DNA from: Paenibacillus_AB hodogayensis
GTDB taxonomy: Bacteria > Bacillota > Bacilli > Paenibacillales > NBRC-103111
Length of the DNA stretch: 64,000 nucleotides
Assembly: GCF_039536325.1 (NCBI RefSeq)
Contig: NZ_BAAAYO010000020.1
Span: 62,001 to 126,000 of the forward strand
Direction: 5' to 3'
This document shows positions 8,439-14,888 of the stretch, piece by piece; the first letter of the stretch is position 1; each line of letters begins with the position of its first letter. Position numbers and translations under genes: made by a program. The notes under the pieces were generated by a model that saw only the letters and a program-made list of their open reading frames with translations, searched no databases and was not told where the DNA came from.

Positions 8439-8990
8439 TCAATCGGGTTCGATCAAGCCGTATTTGCCATCGTTCCTACGGTAGACGACATTCACTTCCT
8501 TGGAATCCGAGTTGGCAAATACGAAGAAGCTGTGGCCGACCATATTCATTTGCAAAATCGCTTCTTCCACATCCATCGGCTTTAAGTTGAAGCGCTTCGT
8601 GCGCACCAATTCCGAATCTTCTTCTTCATCCAAATAGCGAACAGCGGTGGAGCTGTCGTAACTTTCCTTGAACAATGTGCGGATTCCGTCCTGACGGAAC
8701 TTACGATTCGCTTTTGTTTTGTGCTTGCGGATTTGCCGCTCCAGCTTCTCCGTAACGAGATCAATCGAGGCGTACATATCCTCACTTCGAACTTCGGCCC
8801 GGAGCATGGTGCCGGGTAAAGGGATGGTCACCTCGACGGTTTGCATATTTTTGAGTACGCTTAACGTGACCGTCACATCTGAGGTGGGAGCAGCTTCAAA
8901 GTACCTTTCCAGCCTTCCGATTTTTTTTGCCGCATAATCTTTGAGAGCGTCGGTGAGCAGCAAGTTTTGACCGCGAATGGTAAAGTTCAT
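8439..8990 (-). CDS. hpf: Ribosome hibernation promoting factor, long form
   Basis: The 183-residue protein binds 30S subunits in stationary phase and dimerises 70S ribosomes into inactive 100S particles. The N-terminal HPF/YfiA domain spans about residues 1-100 (MNFTIRGQNLLLTDALKDYA), and the C-terminal dimerisation domain about 125-183 (RTKRFNLKPMDVEEAILQMN). Having both makes it the long form, the B. subtilis YvyD type. The ATG at 8990 has AAAGGAG about ten bases upstream; a longer open frame lacks a ribosome site. The gene sits between the flagellar cap genes and secA as in B. subtilis. A sigma-A promoter is at 9132-9160. Confidence 0.95.
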   Translation of the reverse strand: MNFTIRGQNLLLTDALKDYAAKKIGRLERYFEAAPTSDVTVTLSVLKNMQTVEVTIPLPGTMLRAEVRSEDMYASIDLVTEKLERQIRKHKTKANRKFRQDGIRTLFKESYDSSTAVRYLDEEEDSELVRTKRFNLKPMDVEEAILQMNMVGHSFFVFANSDSKEVNVVYRRNDGKYGLIEPD

Positions 8991-9131
8991 TGTCCAACAG
9001 CTCCTTTCATATGGATAAAGCATGTTTGCTTCCACGCTAGCAGACAGTGGAGAACAAAGATCTTTATCGGGAAAAACGCCCCGCCTGTCCGTCCCCGGTT
9101 CGGGTCGAATGCGGTTGTTTTTCTTACTCTC

Positions 9132-9160
9132 ACTATATCATATTTGCCCGCCCACTTCAA
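9132..9160 (-). promoter_or_regulatory. hpf promoter
   Basis: TTGAAG (9155-9160) and TATAGT (9132-9137) on the minus strand are 17 bases apart. The leader to hpf would be about 135 bases. Confidence 0.75.
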
Positions 9161-9241
9161 AAAAACTTTACAATAATTCAAAATGTTTTGTATTTTCTGA
9201 TAACTATTGACAAAACGGTGTCGAACCGTTGTCGAAGCATG

Positions 9242-9274
9242 CAAAAAAGACACCCCGGTTACCCGGGGCGTCTT
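9242..9274 (-). terminator. Cold-shock gene terminator
   Basis: AAGACGCCCCGG and CCGGGGTGTCTT pair around GTAA on the minus strand, followed by TTTT. It is a strong hairpin 45 bases after the cold-shock stop codon. Confidence 0.93.
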
Positions 9275-9318
9275 CGCTGCTAGCGTATATATTCAATCGC
9301 GGCTGACAGCCGTGTTGA

Positions 9319-9516
9319 TTATAATTTTACGACGTTAGCTGCTTGCGGACCGCGTGCGCCTTCCACGATGTCGAATTCTACGGCTTGACCTTCTTCCAAA
9401 GTCTTGAAGCCGTCCGATTGGATTGCCGAGAAATGAACGAATACGTCTCCGCCGTCTTCGCGCTCGATGAATCCATAGCCCTTCTCTGCGTTGAACCATT
9501 TAACTTTACCTTGCAT
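9319..9516 (-). CDS. Cold shock protein (CspA/CspB family)
   Basis: A 65-residue single-domain RNA chaperone. The RNP1 motif KGYGFIERE and RNP2 motif DVFVHFSAI are both intact, and the start MQGKVKWFNAEKG is canonical. ATG at 9516 is chosen because the extra upstream codons are not part of the family and AAGGGAATG lies before it. It stands alone between strong promoter (9568-9596) and terminator (9242-9274) signals. The predicted leader is only about 45 bases, shorter than the long thermosensing leaders of E. coli cspA. Confidence 0.95.
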   Translation of the reverse strand: MQGKVKWFNAEKGYGFIEREDGGDVFVHFSAIQSDGFKTLEEGQAVEFDIVEGARGPQAANVVKL

Positions 9517-9567
9517 GCAAAACATTCCCTTCATCTTCAAATAGCTGCAGGCTGTGCCCACACCCTG

Positions 9568-9596
9568 ACTATACCATCCGGCCCGCTTATTGTCAA
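9568..9596 (-). promoter_or_regulatory. Cold-shock gene promoter
   Basis: A near-consensus sigma-A promoter on the minus strand: TTGACA (9591-9596), 17 bases, TATAGT (9568-9573). Confidence 0.87.
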
Positions 9597-9892
9597 CGTG
9601 AAAGCGATACCGAAACGGCTAAAAAACACCTAAGTTTTACTAGAGCAAATTGCTAGAAAATTTGGCTATTTACAAACCGTTCACATTATGAAAGCTTGTT
9701 TTCATTAGTTATTAACAGAGTTATGCACATTATCCACAGGGTAGTTGTTAGGTTGTATTCAAGAGATTTACCGTAGAACGAGCCTATATTAGCCGATCAG
9801 AGCAGTGCACATCGATCCCATCGCGAACGGAACGATCTGGGTACCTCAAACACCTCATTTTGAGTTCTCTTGGGGAGTATAAAAGCAACAAC
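9597..9892. other. Gene-free interval between cold-shock gene and fliT
   Basis: About 300 AT-rich bases with the tandem DnaA boxes at 9721-9738 and no supported gene. I saw no other strong signal in it. Confidence 0.5.
9721..9738 (+). promoter_or_regulatory. Two abutting DnaA boxes
   Basis: TTATGCACA (9721-9729) is followed without a gap by TTATCCACA (9730-9738). Both fit the DnaA-box consensus TTATNCACA, the second being the strongest form. They lie in the gene-free stretch between the cold-shock promoter and the fliT terminator. No replication genes are nearby, so a chromosomal DnaA-binding site rather than an origin is inferred. Confidence 0.6.
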
Positions 9893-9931
9893 AAAAACAG
9901 CTTCCCGACCTATAAAGGCGGCAAGCTGTTG
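9893..9931 (-). terminator. Terminator of the flaG-fliD-fliS-fliT operon
   Basis: On the minus strand AACAGCTTGCCG pairs with CGGGAAGCTGTT (one mismatch), followed by TTTGTTGTTG. It lies just after the fliT stop codon. Confidence 0.87.
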
Positions 9932-9944
9932 TCCTCATTTAATT

Positions 9945-10280
9945 TTATTTACGTTTATCGAACATGACACTGCCCATGCTGTATTCAGAGTCATATAACA
10001 TCTTTTGTTTTTTGGCATTCTGAATTCGATTCATCTCGGCTTGGCCTTGAAGTTGAACTTCCGTCATCCGTTGTACAAGGACGGAATCGTACTGGAGAAT
10101 AGCCTTTACGCGCTCGCTAAACACAGCGCTTTGCTCCGCGGTCGGTTGCAGCGATTTAATGGAATCGATGAGCTGCTCCCGTTCCTCGACAAAAGCGGCC
10201 AATTGTTCCTCATTGAGCAGATGCAGATTGGATACGGTCTGCGAGGTTAGAACCTCCAGCCGTTTCAAAATCTCATCCAT
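9945..10280 (-). CDS. fliT: FliT-like flagellar chaperone
   Basis: A 111-residue, largely helical and charged protein (MDEILKRLEVLTSQTVSNLH, then a long EEREQLIDSIKSLQ helix). FliT proteins are small export chaperones for the filament cap FliD. Sequence conservation is poor in this family, so the call leans on length, helical character and position directly after fliS. The start ATG at 10280 overlaps the fliS stop in ATGGATGA, implying translational coupling; a start 24 bases further upstream lacks a ribosome site. Confidence 0.75.
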   Translation of the reverse strand: MDEILKRLEVLTSQTVSNLHLLNEEQLAAFVEEREQLIDSIKSLQPTAEQSAVFSERVKAILQYDSVLVQRMTEVQLQGQAEMNRIQNAKKQKMLYDSEYSMGSVMFDKRK

Positions 10281-10668
10281 GCTGCGCCCCGGTCTTTGGT
10301 GCATTTAATTGACGGGCTGCCTGAATCCACGTTTCCTTCAGCTCGCCAAGAAACCCCATTACTTCTTGGATCGGTTCGATCTCTTTCTTCATATTCGCTT
10401 GAATCAGCCGGTACAAGAAATAATCGTACAGCCGCAGCAAGCCGTCGGCAAGAGGAGAGCTTTGATCCAGGGTAATCACGAATTCGCTAATAATATCTTG
10501 TACCTTTTTAATATGTTCATTGGCTGTAAGCAACTCGTTATTCTTGATGTCCTCTATACTTAATTTGCAGAACCGTATGCCTGCATCGCACAGCATAATG
10601 AGCAATTGAGCGGGTGAGGCCGTCTGGACGGAGTTTTCCAGGTACTTGTTAGTCTGTGGAGTTATCAC
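10273..10668 (-). CDS. fliS: Flagellar export chaperone FliS
   Basis: The 131-residue helical chaperone binds the C-terminus of flagellin in the cytoplasm and prevents premature polymerisation; with FliW it belongs to the flagellin homeostasis circuit. The family signature is clear: NKYLENSVQTASPAQLLIML at the N-terminus, followed by the amphipathic helices of the four-helix bundle and LRLYDYFLYRLIQAN. The start is GTG at 10668, with GGGGGA eight bases upstream. It lies 12 bases after fliD and overlaps fliT. Confidence 0.95.
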   Translation of the reverse strand: MITPQTNKYLENSVQTASPAQLLIMLCDAGIRFCKLSIEDIKNNELLTANEHIKKVQDIISEFVITLDQSSPLADGLLRLYDYFLYRLIQANMKKEIEPIQEVMGFLGELKETWIQAARQLNAPKTGAQHG

Positions 10669-10680
10669 GGAATATCCCCC

Positions 10681-12198
10681 TTATTTCGAACTGCCGCCGA
10701 ATTGGTTTGCCAAGTATTGCGATTGCGAGTTGTAGCGGTTCAAAGCCGCCTCCATGGACGAGAACTTGGTGTAATAGCTCTTCTCCAGAGCCTCAAGCCG
10801 CTTCTGCTGCTTGGAAATAAGCGCGGATATATCGTAAATTTCTTTGGCCAGGCGGCTGTCGTCATTGCTGATGGAGGGAAGTCCGGCTTTTTTGGTCAGC
10901 TCATCGGTGCCGAGCTTTAATTTGTCGTACAACCGCTCGCCCAACCCGACTTCCGTCCCGGATCCGCCCGGTACCGCGTCCTGCGTAAAGAGAGCCTTGA
11001 CCGCCTCCGGGTCGCTCTCGATCGCCTCCCGCAGCTTTTCCTCGCTTTCTACGTACAGCTTGCCATTCTCGAAAAACTGCCCCGTCTTGATGCCGATGTC
11101 TGCCAGCGAGCGGATTTTAGGGTTGCCCGTATTGACCAGGCCGGTGGCGATGCTGCGCATGCTGCTGATGAGCGAGGTCAAAATCGGATCGTTGCGAAGC
11201 TGCCCGTTCTTCGCCTTCTCTTCCCACTTCTCGATCTGCTTCTCGGACAAAGACTCTTTCTGCTCGTCGGTCAACGGCTCGTAATCGCGGTCCTTGACCT
11301 CCGTCACCTTCTTCTGCAGCATTTCCAGCGTCTCGTTGTAATCGGCAACGAACTTTTTGACCGACTCCATAATTTCGTCCGGATTCGTCTGAGGCGTTAT
11401 AATGGCCGCGCTACCGCCTGCTTTGTTCAGCGTCACTTCGATTCCGTTGACCGTGATCGTATTGCTCGTACGCGTTGTCTCCAGGCCGTTGATGACGACA
11501 CTTGCGTTCTTGCCATCCTTCTTATTATCTCCGTCCGTGTGCACTTGCGCCAGCGATTCGAAGAAATTGCCCGTCTTGTCCTTGAAAGTAATATACTTGC
11601 CATCTTTATCCGAGCCGTTCGTTAAGCCGGTTTCTTTGGCTGTAAACGACAACCGTTTGCTGGTGGCGTCAAAATAAGCCGTCACATTCGACTCGCGGTT
11701 GATTTTGGCGATCACATCATTCAGCGATTCTTTGGCCGGATCGACCTTGATCTCCTTGCCGTTGATCTCGAACGTATAGGCTGCGGGAATGACGGAGCCG
11801 TTCGTCAGCTTCTCGCTTTGCGAAAGCAGCGTTTTGGTGCGGTCGAAACCATCCTTCGTAACCTCGCCTTCGCTGAAATTAGACGCGGCTACCGCAATCT
11901 CCTTGACTTGCACGGAGATGGTTCCCGTCGTGGCCGAAGCCGTCGCCTTGGCCGTCACCGCCTCGGCATTGCCCGATACGGAAATGGTCTTTTTGTTAAA
12001 CGTGCCTTCCGCCTTGAAATTGAACAGCTTGTTGTTGCGAAAATCGGTCATCTTCAAATTGATGTCTCGGTAAGCGTCCCGGCGCCATTCCGTCGACTGC
12101 TTCTTCTTCGTGAGCGTGTCCAAGGGAATCCGCTGCGCCTGCATCAATTTCGCAACTGTGCCATCTACGTCAAATCCTGACAAACCGGCTATACGCAT
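10681..12198 (-). CDS. fliD: Flagellar filament cap protein FliD
   Basis: The 505-residue product is the hook-associated protein 2 that caps the filament and folds incoming flagellin. It begins RIAGLSGFDVDGTVAKLMQAQRIPLD, the conserved FliD N-terminus, and ends in the FliD C-terminal coiled segment (LISKQQKRLEALEKSYYTKF, then SSMEAALNRYNSQSQYLANQ). The Ser/Thr-rich middle (ATASATTGTISVQVKE) is typical of the variable surface domains. It sits in the conserved flaG-fliD-fliS-fliT order. The start ATG at 12198 has GGTGG 12 bases upstream, a rather long spacing. Confidence 0.96.
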   Translation of the reverse strand: MRIAGLSGFDVDGTVAKLMQAQRIPLDTLTKKKQSTEWRRDAYRDINLKMTDFRNNKLFNFKAEGTFNKKTISVSGNAEAVTAKATASATTGTISVQVKEIAVAASNFSEGEVTKDGFDRTKTLLSQSEKLTNGSVIPAAYTFEINGKEIKVDPAKESLNDVIAKINRESNVTAYFDATSKRLSFTAKETGLTNGSDKDGKYITFKDKTGNFFESLAQVHTDGDNKKDGKNASVVINGLETTRTSNTITVNGIEVTLNKAGGSAAIITPQTNPDEIMESVKKFVADYNETLEMLQKKVTEVKDRDYEPLTDEQKESLSEKQIEKWEEKAKNGQLRNDPILTSLISSMRSIATGLVNTGNPKIRSLADIGIKTGQFFENGKLYVESEEKLREAIESDPEAVKALFTQDAVPGGSGTEVGLGERLYDKLKLGTDELTKKAGLPSISNDDSRLAKEIYDISALISKQQKRLEALEKSYYTKFSSMEAALNRYNSQSQYLANQFGGSSK

Positions 12199-12225
12199 TT
12201 TCCGCGTGCACCACCTTTCCCGAAT

Positions 12226-12579
12226 CTACCTGCGTTCGTCGATCATAATGCCTGCCATTTCCCAAAGCTTGGCTACAAAATCAAGCATCTTTTCCTGCGG
12301 GATTTCGCGAATCACCTTGCCTGTTTCTTTCTCCAACACTTTGACCATAATCTGTTTTGTTTCTTTATGGACAGAGAAATCAAGCTCGGTTTCCGATCCT
12401 TGCGACGCCTTGATGGCTCTGTCAATGGCCTTGATCAATTGCTCGTCGCTGACTGGAACGTTTTCCCCCTGTATTTCGGCTCTCTTCAAATCTTTGGCTG
12501 TATGGATCATGGATAGTTGAGAAGGCACCGACGGAACATTGGACGAACCATTACCTACCGATTGGGATGGACTCTCCAT
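12226..12579 (-). CDS. flaG: Flagellar protein FlaG
   Basis: A 117-residue protein with a disordered Ser/Pro/Gln-rich N-terminus and the compact FlaG domain in the second half (ELDFSVHKETKQIMVKVLEK, then TGKVIREIPQEKMLDF). FlaG is associated with control of filament length, though its mechanism is unresolved. The ATG at 12579 has GGAGGAG upstream. First gene of the cap operon, preceded by a sigma-D-like promoter at 12616-12643. Confidence 0.93.
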   Translation of the reverse strand: MESPSQSVGNGSSNVPSVPSQLSMIHTAKDLKRAEIQGENVPVSDEQLIKAIDRAIKASQGSETELDFSVHKETKQIMVKVLEKETGKVIREIPQEKMLDFVAKLWEMAGIMIDERR

Positions 12580-12615
12580 TTAAAAAGCTCCTCCAAAGTT
12601 ACATTTCTATTACTG

Positions 12616-12643
12616 TTATCGGAAGATGGAAGATGGTTTGTTA
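12616..12643 (-). promoter_or_regulatory. Sigma-D-like promoter of flaG operon
   Basis: On the minus strand TAAC (12640-12643), 16 bases, TCCGATAA (12616-12623). The consensus is TAAA-N15-GCCGATAT. The same AAC-N15/16-CCGATA form occurs before hag and maf. Confidence 0.65.
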
Positions 12644-12679
12644 GTGGTTTTTAAATGTTTTAAATTGACAATTCCTTTA

Positions 12680-12709
12680 TTGCTAGTTTCCAATTAGTTT
12701 TGTTACAAT
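12680..12709 (+). promoter_or_regulatory. Promoter of the nonulosonate cassette
   Basis: TTGCTA (12680-12685), 18 bases, TACAAT (12704-12709) on the plus strand, about 50 bases before the first start codon. It looks like sigma-A rather than sigma-D. Confidence 0.6.
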
Positions 12710-12758
12710 GAGCTTGCGATAAATCAAACTCAGAAGATATAAAAGGAGATCACTACAT

Positions 12759-13634
12759 ATGAATATGCAAAAAAAGCCCTTCATTATTGCCGAAATCGGC
12801 TGCAATCATAAAGGTGAGTTTGAAATAGCTGAAGAGTTGATCAAAGTCGCTGCGCACTACTGCAAGGCGGATGCCGTTAAATTTCAAAAGCGTCACTCCA
12901 AAGAGTTATTGACTGAAGAAGAGTACCATGCTGTGCATCCTAACCCCTCGAATTCATATGGAACTACTTATGGAGAGCATCGGGAGTTTTTAGAATTTTC
13001 AGTCGATCAGCACCACAGGTTACTTGAAATTTGTAATGAACATAATATTATATACAGCACATCCGTCTGGGATTTAACATCAGCCAAAGAAATCGCAGCC
13101 TTGAATCCGGAGCATATTAAAATTCCTTCCGCCTGTAACTTAAACTTCGAACTTTTATCTTATTTGACTCGCAATTATGGTGGGGAAATTCATTTATCGT
13201 TTGGCATGACATCGCCAAAAGAAGAACAACAAATTATTGAGTTTTTCCAAGATGAGAAACGAAATCAAGATCTGGTCATCTACTCTTGTGTTTCAGGATA
13301 TCCTGTCGCTTTTGAAGATCTGTCGTTATTGGATATCAGACGATTAATTGAGCAATACGGAGATAAAGTTAAGGCTGTGGGCTTCTCCGGACACCACTTA
13401 GGTATTGCTGCCGATATAGCTGCCCTAACTCTGGGGGCTACCTACTTCGAAAGACATTTCACACTCGATCGTACATGGAAAGGGACCGACCATGCCGCAA
13501 GCTTGGAACCGGGTGGTATGGCAAAACTTGTGCGCGATTTAAGAAACGTCACCAAAGCGCTTACTTACAAAAGAGAAGACATATTGGATGTGGAAAAAGT
13601 GCAGCGAAAAAAACTTAAAAGAGAGAATAAATAA
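12759..13634 (+). CDS. NeuB-family nonulosonate (sialic acid-like) synthase lacking the SAF domain
   Basis: A 291-residue TIM-barrel enzyme that condenses phosphoenolpyruvate with a hexose derivative to a nine-carbon acid. Family landmarks are AEIGCNHKGEFEIAEELI (catalytic Glu and the NHxG loop), DAVKFQKR, HIKIPSACNLNFELL, LSFGMTS and ATYFERHFTLDRTWKGTDHA. Two points are unusual. The protein ends soon after the barrel, so the C-terminal SAF/antifreeze-like domain that usually contributes to the active site is absent. The loop normally SDHT reads SGHH (GFSGHHLGIA). ATG at 12759 follows AAAGGAGA. Its stop overlaps the next gene by one base. The region is AT-rich compared with flanking flagellar genes, suggesting transfer. 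Exact substrate unknown. Confidence 0.87.
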   Translation: MNMQKKPFIIAEIGCNHKGEFEIAEELIKVAAHYCKADAVKFQKRHSKELLTEEEYHAVHPNPSNSYGTTYGEHREFLEFSVDQHHRLLEICNEHNIIYSTSVWDLTSAKEIAALNPEHIKIPSACNLNFELLSYLTRNYGGEIHLSFGMTSPKEEQQIIEFFQDEKRNQDLVIYSCVSGYPVAFEDLSLLDIRRLIEQYGDKVKAVGFSGHHLGIAADIAALTLGATYFERHFTLDRTWKGTDHAASLEPGGMAKLVRDLRNVTKALTYKREDILDVEKVQRKKLKRENK

Positions 13635-14812
13635 TGAACCAATACCATGCATTTATACCTGTCAGAGGCGGGAGCAAAAGCATCCCCCTAAAAAATATTC
13701 AGTCTTTTTGTGGAAAACCCCTTGTTTATTGGACAGTAAAAGCGGCATCGGATTGTCCCAGTATCACGCATGTTTATGTATCTACGGATAGTGCCGCTAT
13801 TCGTGACACAGTAGAACAATTCCAGTTACCTAAAGTACAAGTGATTGATAGGAATGAGGAGACGGCGACAGATACAGCATCAACCGAATCGGTTATGCTT
13901 GAATTCGCTAGGCAATTTCCATTCGATCATATCGTTCTGATTCAAGCAACCTCGCCCCTTTTAGAAAGCAGACATCTTGAAGAAGGAATTAGTCTATACA
14001 TGGAGAAACAAGCTGACAGTTGTCTTTCCGTTGTGCGCCAAAAACGATTTCTCTGGGGTACAAATGAGAGCGGCTTTGGGACTCCCCTCAATTATGACCC
14101 TACCCGCCGACCACGTAGGCAGGAGTGGGCAGGGCAACTGGTGGAAAATGGGGCATTTTATATTACCTCTCGCCAAAATCTTTTGGACCATCGCTGCAGA
14201 ATATCTGGTAAGGCTACTTTATACGAAATGGAAGATGATACTTATTTTGAAATAGACGAAACGACGGATTGGCTTATTGCTGAGCAGTTGAAATACAATC
14301 GGCTAAAAAACACATTAAATAATACAATCGATTTCTCATCCATTAACTTGCTTATTTGTGATGTAGACGGCGTTTTAACGGATGCTGGCATGTATTATTC
14401 TGATGACGGAAGCGAATTAAAGAAGTTCAATACAAGAGACGGAAAAGGTTTCGAACTGCTGCGAGAAGCCGGTCTACGGGTTATGCTTCTTACATCGGAG
14501 GATAATGAACTAGTAGCACGACGAGCAAAGAAGTTGAAAGTCGACTATTTGTTTATGGGCGTAAAAAATAAAAAAGATTTTTTGGATGATTTTTTTGCTG
14601 AGCATGGACAATTCAGTTATAATCGTTCAGCCTACATCGGGGATGACGTCAATGACTTGGATGCTTTAAAGCATATCCATTTGTCTGCGACACCGTACGA
14701 CGGGCACCCGTCTTTAAAAAGCTTTGTGAAGTATATCTGCGTTCAAAAAGGCGGCCAGGGTTGCGTACGAGAACTTTGCGAATTGATATTAGAACATAAG
14801 GACAAACTTTAA
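13634..14812 (+). CDS. Fused CMP-nonulosonate cytidylyltransferase / KdsC-like HAD phosphatase
   Basis: A 392-residue fusion. Residues about 1-220 are a NeuA-type cytidylyltransferase that activates the sugar acid with CTP: FIPVRGGSKSIPLKNIQSFC is the nucleotide-binding signature, followed by VLIQATSPLLESRHLEEG. Residues about 230-392 are a KDO-8-phosphate-phosphatase-like HAD domain: DVDGVLTDAGMYYSDDG (motif I), LTSEDN (motif II) and YIGDDVNDLDALK (motif III and the second acidic pair), all apparently intact. A phosphatase fused to the activating enzyme implies that the NeuB-like partner makes a phosphorylated acid, which is dephosphorylated and then loaded onto CMP. Translationally coupled (TAATGA) to the synthase. 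Similar fusions are known for KDN/Neu5Ac enzymes in other bacteria. Confidence 0.9.
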   Translation: MNQYHAFIPVRGGSKSIPLKNIQSFCGKPLVYWTVKAASDCPSITHVYVSTDSAAIRDTVEQFQLPKVQVIDRNEETATDTASTESVMLEFARQFPFDHIVLIQATSPLLESRHLEEGISLYMEKQADSCLSVVRQKRFLWGTNESGFGTPLNYDPTRRPRRQEWAGQLVENGAFYITSRQNLLDHRCRISGKATLYEMEDDTYFEIDETTDWLIAEQLKYNRLKNTLNNTIDFSSINLLICDVDGVLTDAGMYYSDDGSELKKFNTRDGKGFELLREAGLRVMLLTSEDNELVARRAKKLKVDYLFMGVKNKKDFLDDFFAEHGQFSYNRSAYIGDDVNDLDALKHIHLSATPYDGHPSLKSFVKYICVQKGGQGCVRELCELILEHKDKL

Positions 14813-14843
14813 CTTGAAAAGGTTCGCTATCACCCGACTAAAC

Positions 14844-14884
14844 CAAAAAGGACCAGAATCCGAATGGATATACTGGTCTTTTTT
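14844..14884. terminator. Bidirectional terminator between convergent operons
   Basis: GACCAG (14851-14856) pairs with CTGGTC (14873-14878), with ATCC/GGAT pairing inside. The plus strand ends in TTTTTT and the minus strand in TTTTT, so it can serve both the cytidylyltransferase gene and the maf gene that converge here. Confidence 0.85.
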
Positions 14885-14888
14885 GGTG

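Noticed and set aside
9597..9892. A replication origin at the tandem DnaA boxes
   Set aside because: Only two boxes, no dnaA or dnaN nearby and no AT-rich 13-mer-type unwinding region with further boxes.
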